NCBI GenBank assembly: GCA_963819695.1
Contig: CAWFXD010000001.1
Location: 2,108,001 to 2,172,000, forward strand
Direction of reading: 5' to 3'
Length of the DNA: 64,000 nucleotides
From: DASZIT01 sp963819695
Lineage (GTDB): Bacteria > Actinomycetota > Acidimicrobiia > Acidimicrobiales > RAAP-2
Positions 54,248-62,249 of the stretch are shown here, one piece after another. A program made the translations under genes and the position numbers. How positions within the stretch are numbered: the first letter of the stretch is position 1; each line of letters begins with the position of its first letter. Under the pieces are notes generated by a model that was given only the letters and a program-made list of their open reading frames with translations, did no database searches and was not told the origin of the DNA.

Positions 54248-55282
54248 CCGCCGTGCGCCCGAATCCGAGCCGAGGTGGCGTGGCGGTGGTGACCGGCGCA
54301 TCGGCAGGGGTGGGGCGGGCGGTCTCCCGGGCATTGGCCGAACGGGGTTTCGATGTGGCCCTGCTGGCTCGAGGGGCTGAGGGACTCGCCGGAGCCGCCC
54401 GAGACGTGCGAGAAGCGGGAAGTCGGGCTCTGGCCGTGCCCGTCGACATCGCGGCGTTCGAGGGGGTTGAGCGGGCGGCGGGGCGGGTGGAGCAGGAACT
54501 CGGCCCCATCGAGGTTTGGGTCAACAATGCCATGACCACGATCTTTGCCCCCGCGACGGAAATCGATCCGGACGACTTCCGGCGAGCCGTCGAGGTGACC
54601 TTCCTTGGGCAAGTCTGGGGAACGAGAACGGCACTCGATCGGATGAAGCCCCGCGACCGGGGCAGCATCGTCAATGTCGGCTCCGCTCTCGCCTTCATGG
54701 GCATCCCCCTCCAGTCGGCATACTGCGCGTCGAAGTTCGCCTGCCGCTGGCTTTTTCGAAGCCACCCGGGCCGAGCTGTTACATGAGGGGTCTCACGTGT
54801 CCCTGTCCATGGTCCATCTCCCGGCGGTGAACACGCCGCAGTTCGACTGGTGCAAGACGGTATTCTCCCGCCATCCTCGACCGGTGGCTCCCATCTATCA
54901 GCCAGAAGTGTGCGCGAAGGCCATCGTCGAGACAGCCCTGTCCGGTCGGCGGGAACGAGTCCTCGGGTCGTGGAACAAGATTCTGGTCACCGGCTCCCGG
55001 TTCGTGCCCGGCCTCGGCGATCAGTTCGCCGCCCGAGGCGCCTGGGACGAGCAGCTGTCGGATCGACCCGACCAACCATCCCGGCCATGCAACCTCTATG
55101 CCCCGGCCGACAGTGAGGCAGATTACGGATCCCACGGCACGTTCGGCGACGAGGCCAGCGGGTTCTTCACCCCGTCGTTCCTTGCCAGCCTGCCCACCGC
55201 AGCTCGCGAGTTGGTCCAAGCCGCTGCGGCCACCTGCGGCGAACGGATCCGAACCGCACGGCGTCGCCCACGTATCCGCTGA
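54244..55282 (+). CDS. Short-chain dehydrogenase/reductase with C-terminal extension (one frameshift near 54745)
   Basis: GTG 54244 begins the NAD(P)-binding motif VAVVTGASAGVGRAVSRALA, then VNNAMTTIFAPATEIDPDDF, and GSIVNVGSALAFMGIPLQSA with YCASKFA giving the Ser-Tyr-Lys catalytic set (YxxSK here as YCASK). A one-base change near 54745 continues as FFEATRAELLHEGSHVSLSM, VHLPAVNTPQFDWCKTVF and YQPEVCAKAIVETALSGRRE. The total is about 345 residues, with roughly 80 beyond the normal SDR core, a layout seen in DHRS7B-like SDRs. It is the last gene of the coupled operon and would interconvert a carbonyl and an alcohol on the pathway substrate. Confidence 0.85.
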
Positions 55283-55395
55283 CGCGATTAACCCGAGTCC
55301 CTGATGGGTATTACTGAACTACAGGTCCCGGGACGAATCGACAGTTCAACTGCGCCGGTTCCTGATTGCAACAGACGCTGAGGATTGGAGCACCA

Positions 55396-56346
55396 TTGGC
55401 TCGCTACGGCTATTTCCTGTCATCCGAAGAACTCTCACCCGGAGCGATGGTCGATTCCGCCCGCTATGCGGAATCGGTCGGGATCGACTCCCTCTTCGTC
55501 TCCGACCATTTCCACCCATGGCTCGAATCCCAAGGAGAGAGCCCGTTCGTCTGGAGCATTCTCGGAGCGATTGCCGCCAGCACCAAGCAACGGATCATGA
55601 CCGGTGTCACCTGCCCGACCGTACGGATCCATCCAGCGATCCTGGCGCAGGCCACGGCCACGACACAGCTCATTGCCGAGGGCCGGTTCCGGTTCGGGGT
55701 GGGGAGTGGTGAAAACCTGAACGAACATATCTTGGGCCATCGTTGGCCCCCGGTCGAGACACGCCTCGAGATGCTCGAAGAAGCGATCGAGGTGATCCGC
55801 CGCCTGTGGCAGGGCGGCTACGTCACCCACCATGGACAGTTCTACACCGTGGAGAACGCCCGGATCTTTTCCCTGCCGGACAAGCTGCCGCCCATCCTTG
55901 TCTCTGGGTTCGGTCCCGAGTCGACCCATCTCGCCGCCCGCATCGGCGATGGGTATGTCAACACCTCGCCTGAGCCCGATCTCGTCCGTGAGTATCGAGA
56001 CCACGGGGGAAAGGGCCCCGCAATCGCCGCGGTGAAGGTCTGCTGGGCACCGGATGCCGGCTCGGCCCGCAAGCTGGCGCATGATCGGTGGAAATCCTCT
56101 GGTCTTCCCGGCCAGCTGAACCAGGAGCTGGCGTTGCCTTCCCATTTCGAAGCGGGGGCCCAGCTGGTGAGTGAGGACGCCGTCGCCGACAAGATCCCGT
56201 GTGGTCCTGATCCCTCTCAGCATGCGGAGGTCATCGAAAAGTACATCCAAGCCGGTTACGACGAGATCTTCATTGCCCAGGTCGGAGACGACCAACGGGG
56301 ATTCCTGGATTTCTTCACCGGAGAAGTCCTGCCCATCCTCCCCTAG
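55396..56346 (+). CDS. F420-dependent glucose-6-phosphate dehydrogenase-like LLM oxidoreductase (TIGR03557-type)
   Basis: The intact protein has 316 residues from TTG 55396 (GGAG eight bases upstream). It reads ARYGYFLSSEELSPGAMVDS, SLFVSDHFHPWLESQGESPF, ITGVTCPT-like RIMTGVTCPTVRIHPAILAQ, GRFRFGVGSGENLNEHILGH with RWPPVETRLEMLEEAIEVIR, then LPPILVSGFGPESTHLAARI and IFIAQVGDDQRGFLDFF. SGENLNEHILG and the DHFHPW motif, whose His is catalytic in Fgd, place it with Fgd-like F420-dependent enzymes. It may reduce F420 with a sugar phosphate or related alcohol. It follows the oxidation operon after about 110 bases without overlap, so it may be separately expressed. Confidence 0.85.
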   Translation: MARYGYFLSSEELSPGAMVDSARYAESVGIDSLFVSDHFHPWLESQGESPFVWSILGAIAASTKQRIMTGVTCPTVRIHPAILAQATATTQLIAEGRFRFGVGSGENLNEHILGHRWPPVETRLEMLEEAIEVIRRLWQGGYVTHHGQFYTVENARIFSLPDKLPPILVSGFGPESTHLAARIGDGYVNTSPEPDLVREYRDHGGKGPAIAAVKVCWAPDAGSARKLAHDRWKSSGLPGQLNQELALPSHFEAGAQLVSEDAVADKIPCGPDPSQHAEVIEKYIQAGYDEIFIAQVGDDQRGFLDFFTGEVLPILP

Positions 56347-56385
56347 CCATCGATCGGTCCCCGACGCCAGCTGATCAACCCGGAT

Positions 56386-57267
56386 TCACATGCGTTCGAG
56401 AGCAGCTCCATCGAACAGCGGCATCATGTCAAGTTCCGCGACGTCCGCCTCGAGATCAGCGTCACTCGGCGCGACATGCGTACCCTGGGCGGCCGCCAGG
56501 ATGGCGTCCAACAACGTGGCATCGCTCGAGGTATTGAGGAACAGCTGGGGGTTGGACAGCACGTAGGCCACCCCCCGGGTGAGCGCCTCGCCCTCGGGAA
56601 GCGGCTCGTACCAGGCGAAATGGGGTTGGGTGGAGTCCGGGCCCCAGCGGCGCCGGGCGATCGACTTGATGGTCTGGACGGCAACCTGGCGTTCGGCGCA
56701 GACCTCGAGGAGCTGGTCCACCGATGAGCGGTAGTCGAGGTTGCGGAGCATCATGAAGTTGTAGGGCAGGAGCACCGAGTCGAAGTCGAATCGTTCGAGA
56801 CCGCGCAGATGCATGTCGGGAATGCGGGTCCCGTGACCGGTGACCCCGATGAATCGCACCAGGCCTTCGTCTCGCGCCCGGGCCAGAGCTTCTACCGCTC
56901 CCCCAGGAGCGTGGGCGATCTCCCACTCATCCGGTTCGACCAGATTGTGCAGCTGGATGAGGTCGACCTGGTCGACCCCCAACCGGGTCAGCGACTGCTC
57001 GAGCTGCGCCCGGGCGGCGTCGCCGGTCCGACCGTCCGTCTTGGTGGCCAAGAAGAAGTCGTCCCGGTAGTCGGCCAGGAACGGAGCCAGTCGGAGCTCG
57101 GAGTCCCCATAGGAGGCGGCGGTGTCGATGTGGTTGATCCCGCCGGCCAGCACGGTGCCGAGGACCCGGTCGGCACGATCCTGACGCATGGCGCCGAGGG
57201 CGGCGGCGCCGAAGATGACCCGGGTACTGCGATGTCCGGTTCGGCCGAAGACCAGAGAATCGATCAT
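56386..57267 (-). CDS. Aldo/keto reductase
   Basis: The protein has 293 residues from ATG 57267. It follows the AKR (alpha/beta)8 pattern: FGRTGHRSTRVIFGAAALGA, GGINHIDTAASYGDSELRLA with catalytic Asp and Tyr, DFFLATKTDGRTGD with the catalytic Lys, VDQVDLIQLHNLVEPDEWEI with His in LHN, and IGVTGHGTRIPDMHLRGLE. The C-terminal half has TIKSIARRRWGP. The typical AKR C-terminal RxS NADPH motif is poorly visible, as in many actinobacterial members of this branch. It probably reduces an aldehyde or ketone with NADPH; the substrate is unknown. It is convergent with the Fgd-like gene, with 39 bases between. Confidence 0.85.
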   Translation of the reverse strand: MIDSLVFGRTGHRSTRVIFGAAALGAMRQDRADRVLGTVLAGGINHIDTAASYGDSELRLAPFLADYRDDFFLATKTDGRTGDAARAQLEQSLTRLGVDQVDLIQLHNLVEPDEWEIAHAPGGAVEALARARDEGLVRFIGVTGHGTRIPDMHLRGLERFDFDSVLLPYNFMMLRNLDYRSSVDQLLEVCAERQVAVQTIKSIARRRWGPDSTQPHFAWYEPLPEGEALTRGVAYVLSNPQLFLNTSSDATLLDAILAAAQGTHVAPSDADLEADVAELDMMPLFDGAALERM

Positions 57268-57321
57268 CAAAATCCGACGGTAGCAGTCTCCGCCCCGGTT
57301 GTCAGCCGACTGATTCCGGTT

Positions 57322-57702
57322 TCAGCCTTTCGAATCCCGCGACACGATCCGGCAGGGAACCGGGGTCTTCTCGTTGAGGTGGTAGCTGGTGCAAACCCGG
57401 TGATAGCCATCGGCAACCCACAACGGAACGCCCTGGACCAGCAGCACCGGCGCCAGCTTCTCTCCGGCTTTGATCTTCTTCATGTCGTTGACGACCTCGG
57501 AATCGTCCTTGCCCAGGAGGGCGAGACCGGCGGCCCGCAGGATGTCCTTGGCCGCGAAATGCTCCAGCGTCTGCTGCTTGCGCAACGCCTTGCTCAGCTT
57601 GGCGGCGGCGGCCGGTCCGACCAACAACGAGAGGTAGGACTTCGCGCCGAGAATGTCCTGATCCTCGGGCTCGTCTTTCCAGTGCTCGCCATCCACCATC
57701 AT
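57322..57702 (-). CDS. ParB/sulfiredoxin-like fold hypothetical protein
   Basis: A 126-residue protein from ATG 57702, preceded by AAAAGGAG. It begins MMVDGEHWKDEPEDQD, has helical AAAAKLSKALRKQQTLEHFA and KDILRAAGLALLGKDD, then VLLVQGVPLWVADGYHRVCT with SYHLNEKTPVPCRIV. The VxDGYHR..A motif resembles the nucleotide-binding (G-x-H-R) element of the ParB/Srx fold, DGNHR in ParB. Small stand-alone proteins of this kind occur widely without known function. It lacks a DNA-binding HTH, so plasmid partition is unlikely. It is upstream of the aldo/keto reductase on the same strand, 54 bases apart. Confidence 0.62.
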   Translation of the reverse strand: MMVDGEHWKDEPEDQDILGAKSYLSLLVGPAAAAKLSKALRKQQTLEHFAAKDILRAAGLALLGKDDSEVVNDMKKIKAGEKLAPVLLVQGVPLWVADGYHRVCTSYHLNEKTPVPCRIVSRDSKG

Positions 57703-57862
57703 GACGCTCCTTTTCATCGGCTCGACCCCTCGGGCACGCCGTGCCTCCTGCACAGTAGTTGCGCACGGCAATTCCGGCCCGAAGCGATGAATGATCCCCA
57801 GGTGGACGATCCTTCCGCAACCACCCAATCGGGCGCGGTCCCGGCTATGTTGCGAGAAACGC

Positions 57863-58711
57863 ATGCAGACACCATCGCCGATCCCCGAACCGCTGCCTCT
57901 CGTCTACCGGGAACCGGTGGGGCTCCAGACGGCATGGACCCGCGACTTCCGCAACCCCGCCTACGAGTGGCGCCGGGTCTTCTCGGAAATGCTGGGCACA
58001 TTCTTCTTGGTGCTGGTGGCCGCCGGCGCCCCGGTGGTCAATGCCCAGAGCCACGGTCAGGTCCCCCTCGATGCGCAGGTCGTCGTCCCCGGCCTGATGG
58101 TCATGGCCATCATTTACTTCATGGGTACCGTCAGCGGCGCCCACCTCAACCCGGCTGTCACCATCTCCTTCGCCCTTCGCGGCAATTTTCCGTGGACCCG
58201 GGTACCGATGTACATCGCCGTGCAGTTGGTGGGTGCCGCCTTGGCGGCTGCGTTTCTCCGGGCCCTGTTCGGCAACATCGGGAGGCTCGGCGCCACCGTC
58301 CCGGGCGCAGACTTCAGCGCCTGGAAGACGGCGCTGATCGAGGTGGTGATCACCGCCGGACTGGTGAGCGTCATCCTGGGCACCGCCTCGGGAGGCCGGA
58401 ACATCGGTGCCAACGCCGCGCTGGCCATCGGGGGCTACATCGCCCTCGCCGGCCTGTGGGCCGCCCCGGTCACCGGTGCCTCCATGAACCCGGCCCGCTC
58501 GTTCGGGCCCGCCCTCATCGGCAATCACTGGACCGCCTATTGGGCCTACGTCGTCGGTCCGATCGCCGGGGGGGTGGTGGCGGTGGGGTTCGCATGGATC
58601 CTGCGCGGCCCGCCGAGCAAGGAGGCCGATGTGGCCGCCCAGGGGTCGCTGCTTCCCCACGGGTCGCCCGCCACCCACGGCTCGGAGGCTCCCCAAGGCC
58701 GAGGCTCGTAG
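57863..58711 (+). CDS. MIP-family aquaporin
   Basis: The protein has 282 residues from ATG 57863, with six membrane segments and both NPA boxes: GTVSGAHLNPAVTISFALRG, and APVTGASMNPARSFGPALIG in the second half. The first helix contains SEMLGTFFLVLVAAGAPVVN, the family start. The selectivity filter shows Arg after the second NPA (NPAR), typical of water or small neutral solute channels. N- and C-terminal soluble tails, the latter Gly/His/Pro-rich (LLPHGSPATHGSEAPQGRGS), extend the normal length by about 40 residues. It would equilibrate water or small solutes across the plasma membrane. It is monocistronic in appearance and is followed by vapBC after 47 bases. Confidence 0.9.
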   Translation: MQTPSPIPEPLPLVYREPVGLQTAWTRDFRNPAYEWRRVFSEMLGTFFLVLVAAGAPVVNAQSHGQVPLDAQVVVPGLMVMAIIYFMGTVSGAHLNPAVTISFALRGNFPWTRVPMYIAVQLVGAALAAAFLRALFGNIGRLGATVPGADFSAWKTALIEVVITAGLVSVILGTASGGRNIGANAALAIGGYIALAGLWAAPVTGASMNPARSFGPALIGNHWTAYWAYVVGPIAGGVVAVGFAWILRGPPSKEADVAAQGSLLPHGSPATHGSEAPQGRGS

Positions 58712-58746
58712 TCGAGGGGATCCCGGCTCCCGGCAGTACTAGTAGC

Positions 58747-58752
58747 TATACT
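58747..58752 (+). promoter_or_regulatory. Putative -10 box of a leaderless vapBC promoter
   Basis: TATACT lies six bases before the vapB ATG, and no ribosome binding site intervenes. This spacing is typical of leaderless actinobacterial transcripts starting at the A of ATG. No -35 was recognised. Short AGTA/TACT arms (58735-58752) around it may be part of an operator for the VapB protein. Confidence 0.5.
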
Positions 58753-58758
58753 TCGGGT

Positions 58759-58995
58759 ATGTCCAAAGTCATGATCTCCCTCCCTGATGATCTCCTGACC
58801 AGGATTGATGCCGAGGCCCGAGGACGGGATATGAGCCGCAGTGCGTTCTTGGCCGCGGCGGCCAGGCGAGAAATCGATCGTCGTGATCCCGAGGAAGTCG
58901 CGGCCGCCATTGCCCGGTCCGAAGCCCGGTTCGAAAATGCCGGGTCATTCGATGCCGCCGACCTCGTTCGCGCCGATCGTGATCTCCGCCGTTGA
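58759..58995 (+). CDS. vapB: VapB-type ribbon-helix-helix antitoxin
   Basis: The protein has 78 residues from ATG 58759. SKVMISLPDDLLTRIDAEAR followed by GRDMSRSAFLAAAARREIDR is a ribbon-helix-helix DNA-binding domain (strand MISLPDD, helices to about residue 45). The remaining acidic tail (EVAAAIARSEARF, GSFDAADLVRADRDLRR) would wrap the toxin. Such antitoxins neutralise their cognate PIN toxin and repress their own promoter. The stop overlaps the toxin start (TTGA), the usual coupling. The first in-frame ATG lies directly after a TATACT box, implying leaderless translation. Confidence 0.88.
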   Translation: MSKVMISLPDDLLTRIDAEARGRDMSRSAFLAAAARREIDRRDPEEVAAAIARSEARFENAGSFDAADLVRADRDLRR

Positions 58996-59429
58996 CCAGC
59001 TTGCTGATCGACACTTCGGTTCTGATCAAATGGTTCCACCGCGCCGGTGAGACCGAACTGAACGAGGCAAGGGCGCTTCGCGCCGCCCACCTGTCCGGCG
59101 AACTTGATGCGCATATCGTGGACCTCGCGGTCTACGAGGTCGGCAACGTCCTGGTGCGCTCGCTGAATTGGCCCGCAGACGATGTGGCAGATCAGCTCGA
59201 CGACCTGCTGGCCATCTGCGGGACGCCACTCGTACCGATCCCACCATGGCTCCGCAACGCGTCAGCCCTTGCCACTGAGCACAATCTGTCGTTTTACGAT
59301 GCCGCCTGGGCGGCCGCGGCTCGCGGCCTTGGCGTTCCGCTGGTCAGCGCGGACGCCAAACTCATCGACGCCGGCCTGGCCGAGTCGCCGACTCAGATCG
59401 TCCAACGGCTCAGACTCTCGATGCAATAG
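58992..59429 (+). CDS. vapC: VapC-family PIN-domain toxin ribonuclease
   Basis: The protein has 145 residues from TTG 58992, overlapping the vapB stop. The PIN acidic residues are in place: Asp in SLLIDTSVLIKWF, Glu in LAVYEVGNVLVRSL, Asp in HNLSFYDAAWAAAARGLGVP, and Asp in VSADAKLIDAGL. VapC toxins are Mg-dependent RNases that cut tRNA or rRNA to stop growth. The length and motif order are standard for VapC. The antitoxin directly upstream makes a complete toxin-antitoxin pair. It is convergent with the dienelactone hydrolase gene, with 46 bases between. Confidence 0.9.
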   Translation: MTSLLIDTSVLIKWFHRAGETELNEARALRAAHLSGELDAHIVDLAVYEVGNVLVRSLNWPADDVADQLDDLLAICGTPLVPIPPWLRNASALATEHNLSFYDAAWAAAARGLGVPLVSADAKLIDAGLAESPTQIVQRLRLSMQ

Positions 59430-59475
59430 TGATACGAGCGGTCCGGAGGGCATGAGTGGGCGGGTCAGGCGGTTG

Positions 59476-60198
59476 TCAGACTGGACCCAGCCGTTCCTCC
59501 AACAGGTCGAGCATGGATCGCCACGACCGACGATCGGCCGCCGCATTGAATGCGAATCCGGGCATCCCCAACTCGTCGACGCTCGGGTTGGTGAAGCTGT
59601 GGCCGACACCGCCGTAGATCTCCATCCGCCAGTCGGCAACCCCTGACTCCCGCATGTCAGCCTCGAACGCCTCCCGATTTTCGAGCGAGATGACCGGGTC
59701 GTCGGCCCCGCAGCACATGAGCACGCTGGCCGTGACCTTGGAGGATTCACCCGGCTCGGGCGAACGGATCCCGGGATGGAAGCCCACCACCGCCTCGAGG
59801 TTGGCACCATCGCGGGCCAGTTCGAGCACCATGGCTCCACCGAAGCAGTACCCGATAGCCGCGACCCGGTCGGGATCGACCGAGTCCTGGGCCAGAAGGA
59901 TTTGCAGACCGGCGCGCCCGAGCCGCCGGGTGAGATCGAGATCGGCCATGAGGACCCCGAGGCGCTCCATGGCCTCGTCCCGGGGCCGGGGTCGCCCGTC
60001 GCCCTGGTAGTCGAGCGCGAAGGCGGCATACCCGAGCCCGGCCAGCCGGATGGCTCGCCCCTTGGCGTGCTCGCTGAGCCCGGGACCTTCGTGACAGACC
60101 AGCACCGCCGGCCGTCGACCGGGCCGGAACTCGTCGACGGCCAGGTGGCCGACCATCCGTTGGCCCTCGACGTCGTACTCGATGTCCTCGATGCGCAT
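59476..60198 (-). CDS. Dienelactone hydrolase family protein
   Basis: An intact protein of 240 residues from ATG 60198. It has the DLH pattern: AVLVCHEGPGLSEHAKGRAI, LAGLGYAAFALDYQGDGR, the nucleophile elbow IGYCFGGAMVLELAR with a catalytic Cys, VLMCCGADDPVIS with the Asp, and YGGVGHSFTNPSVDELGMPG with the His. DLH enzymes open dienelactones from chlorocatechol breakdown or act as general carboxylester hydrolases; the latter is as likely here because no ring-cleavage genes are near. It diverges from the metallo-beta-lactamase-fold gene across about 100 bases. Confidence 0.88.
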   Translation of the reverse strand: MRIEDIEYDVEGQRMVGHLAVDEFRPGRRPAVLVCHEGPGLSEHAKGRAIRLAGLGYAAFALDYQGDGRPRPRDEAMERLGVLMADLDLTRRLGRAGLQILLAQDSVDPDRVAAIGYCFGGAMVLELARDGANLEAVVGFHPGIRSPEPGESSKVTASVLMCCGADDPVISLENREAFEADMRESGVADWRMEIYGGVGHSFTNPSVDELGMPGFAFNAAADRRSWRSMLDLLEERLGPV

Positions 60199-60301
60199 CC
60201 GGCCAACCTACCCGTCCCGATATGCATTCGGCCGTCGTGGACCAGAGCGGAAGGGTAGGTTGCGAAGGTCGGAGTGTGACAACCAGTCAGGGAGGTTCAC
60301 C

Positions 60302-61024
60302 ATGCCCACCAACGTTGACGAGGTGGCCGACGGGATCTATCGCCTGTCGACCTTCGTCGCCGAGATCGGCCCCACCGGGTTCACCTTCAACCAGTTCCTC
60401 ATCGATGCCGACGAGCCCCTCCTGTTCCATACCGGGCACCGCTCGATGTTCCCGTCGGTGTCCGAAGCCATTGCCACCGTCCTTCCGGTGGACCGGCTGC
60501 GGTGGATCACCTTCGGCCACGTCGAGTCCGATGAGTGCGGGGCCATGAACCAGTTTCTGGCCGCCGCCCCTGAGTCGGAGGTGGCCCACGGTGCTATCGG
60601 TTGCCTGGTGTCGCTCAACGAGATGGCTGACCGGCCGCCCCGGCCGCTGGTCGACGGCGACGTGCTCGACCTCGGCGGGAAGCGGGTCCTCCACCTCGAT
60701 ACGCCGCACGTGCCCCACGGCTGGGAGGCCCGGGTGCTCTACGAGGAGACCACCCGGACCCTGCTGTGCGGGGACCTGTTCGGCCACCTGGGCGACGGCG
60801 CCGCGCTGACCACCGACGATCTGATCGAGCCGGCCATGGAGGCCGAGGCGATGTTCCGGGCCAGCTCGATGGCGCCGGACACCGCCGCCCAGATGCGCCG
60901 GCTCGGCGACCTCCAGCCGTCCACCCTGGCCCTGATGCACGGCTCCTCGTTCAGCGGGGACGGCCGGCAGGCCCTCTACGATCTGGCCACCGCCTACGAG
61001 GGGCTGTACCCGATCGCCGACTGA
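60302..61024 (+). CDS. Metallo-beta-lactamase-fold protein, flavodiiron-like (ODP) domain only
   Basis: The protein has 240 residues from ATG 60302. The metal motif is HxExD rather than HxHxDH: ITFGHVESDECGAMNQFLAA gives His, Glu and Asp as in the flavodiiron/ROO family. Further ligands are His in EVAHGAIGC, Asp in LLCGDLFGHLGDGA and His in LALMHGSSFSGDG. No flavodoxin domain follows, so it resembles stand-alone diiron oxygen-binding (ODP) proteins, which may reduce O2 or NO or sense oxygen. The N-terminus VDEVADGIYRLSTFV is typical of the fold. It converges with ltp2, 37 bases apart. Confidence 0.83.
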   Translation: MPTNVDEVADGIYRLSTFVAEIGPTGFTFNQFLIDADEPLLFHTGHRSMFPSVSEAIATVLPVDRLRWITFGHVESDECGAMNQFLAAAPESEVAHGAIGCLVSLNEMADRPPRPLVDGDVLDLGGKRVLHLDTPHVPHGWEARVLYEETTRTLLCGDLFGHLGDGAALTTDDLIEPAMEAEAMFRASSMAPDTAAQMRRLGDLQPSTLALMHGSSFSGDGRQALYDLATAYEGLYPIAD

Positions 61025-61061
61025 GGACCGCAGTAAGTCGGTTCAGCGGCCGTCAGTCGAC

Positions 61062-62249
61062 TCAGCCATCGACGCCGAGGATGAGCCCGCTGGTCGGCAC
61101 CCCGGTGCCGGCGGTCACCACCACGTTGCTCACCTCGGGTACCTGGTTCACCGACGTGCCCCGTACCTGGCGCACCCCTTCGGCGATGCCGTTCATCCCG
61201 TGGAGGTAGGCCTCCCCCAGCTGGCCGCCGTGGGTGTTGATGGGGAGGCCGCCGCCCAGCTCGATGTTCCCGTCCCGGATGAAGTCCTTGGCCTCCCCCC
61301 GGCCGCAGAACCCGAGCTCCTCGAGTTGGTAGAGGACGTAGGGGGTGAAGTGGTCGTAGAGCACCGCCATCTGGATGTCGGCCGGGGTCAGCCCCGAGGT
61401 CTCCCACAGCTGCCGGGCCACCACCGACATCTCCGGCAGCCCGCAGAGGTCGTGGGCGTAGTAGGAGGTCATCATCTCCTGGCCGTTGCCCGACCCCTGG
61501 GCGGCGGCCCGGATCACCGCCGGGGTGGAGGGCAGATCCCGGGCCCGCTCCAGGGAGGTGACCACCAGGGCCTGGCCCCCGTCGGTCTCCTGGCAGCAGT
61601 CGAGGAGGTGCAGCGGCTCGACGATCCAGCGCGACGCCTGGTGCTCCTCGAGGGTGATCGGCTTCCCGTAGAACCAGGCCTTCGGATTGGTGGCGGCGTG
61701 CTTCCGGTCGGCCACCGCCACCCGGCCGAGGTCCTCGGAGGTGGCCCCGGTCATGTGCAGGTAGCGCTGGGCGGCCATGGCCACCCACTGGGCCGGGGTG
61801 AGCAGGCCCTGCGGCGCGTACCAGCTGAAGTGGGCGGTCTCGGCGTTGGCGGCGGGGGGACGGTCCTGGATCCCGGCACCGAAGCGGTTGCCCGACCGCT
61901 CGTTGAAGGCCCGGTAGCAGACGACCACGTCGGCCACCCCCGACTCCACGGCCAGCGCCGCCTGCTGGATGGTGGCACACGCCGCCCCGCCCCCGTAGTG
62001 GATGCGGGAGAAGAAGGACAGCTCCCCCATGCCCAGGCTCTGGGCGATGTTGATCTCCGGGTTGGTGTCGGAACTGAAGGTGACCATCCCGCCCACCTCG
62101 GCCGGCTCGATGCCGGCGTCCCGCAGGGCCAGGTCCACCGCCTCGGTGGCCAGCCGGAGCTCGCTGCGCCCCGACTCCTTGGAGAACTCGGTGGCCCCGA
62201 TCCCGACGATGGCGGTGGTGCCGGCGAACGAATGGCGGGCGTCGCTCAT
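61062..62249 (-). CDS. ltp2: Ltp2-like thiolase-fold lipid-transfer protein (steroid side-chain aldolase type)
   Basis: The intact protein has 395 residues from ATG 62249, overlapping the chsH1 stop (ATGA). It has the non-condensing SCP-x thiolase fold: TTAIVGIGATEFSKESGRSE, FFSRIHYGGGAACATIQQAA, VVVCYRAFNERSGNRFGAGI, YLHMTGATSEDLGRVAVADR, MAVLYDHFTPYVLYQLEELG and INTHGGQLGEAYLHGMNGIA. In mycobacteria Ltp2 pairs with the DUF35 domain of ChsH2 to perform the final retro-aldol step that removes the C17 side chain as propionyl-CoA. The linkage here to chsH1, a FadE and a probable DUF35 gene supports that assignment over a biosynthetic thiolase. Confidence 0.87.
   Translation of the reverse strand: MSDARHSFAGTTAIVGIGATEFSKESGRSELRLATEAVDLALRDAGIEPAEVGGMVTFSSDTNPEINIAQSLGMGELSFFSRIHYGGGAACATIQQAALAVESGVADVVVCYRAFNERSGNRFGAGIQDRPPAANAETAHFSWYAPQGLLTPAQWVAMAAQRYLHMTGATSEDLGRVAVADRKHAATNPKAWFYGKPITLEEHQASRWIVEPLHLLDCCQETDGGQALVVTSLERARDLPSTPAVIRAAAQGSGNGQEMMTSYYAHDLCGLPEMSVVARQLWETSGLTPADIQMAVLYDHFTPYVLYQLEELGFCGRGEAKDFIRDGNIELGGGLPINTHGGQLGEAYLHGMNGIAEGVRQVRGTSVNQVPEVSNVVVTAGTGVPTSGLILGVDG

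Noticed and set aside
55325..55334. GTCCCGGGAC palindrome upstream of the Fgd-like gene
   Set aside because: A 10-bp GC palindrome is expected by chance in such DNA, and it lacks the DosR-type half-site spacing.
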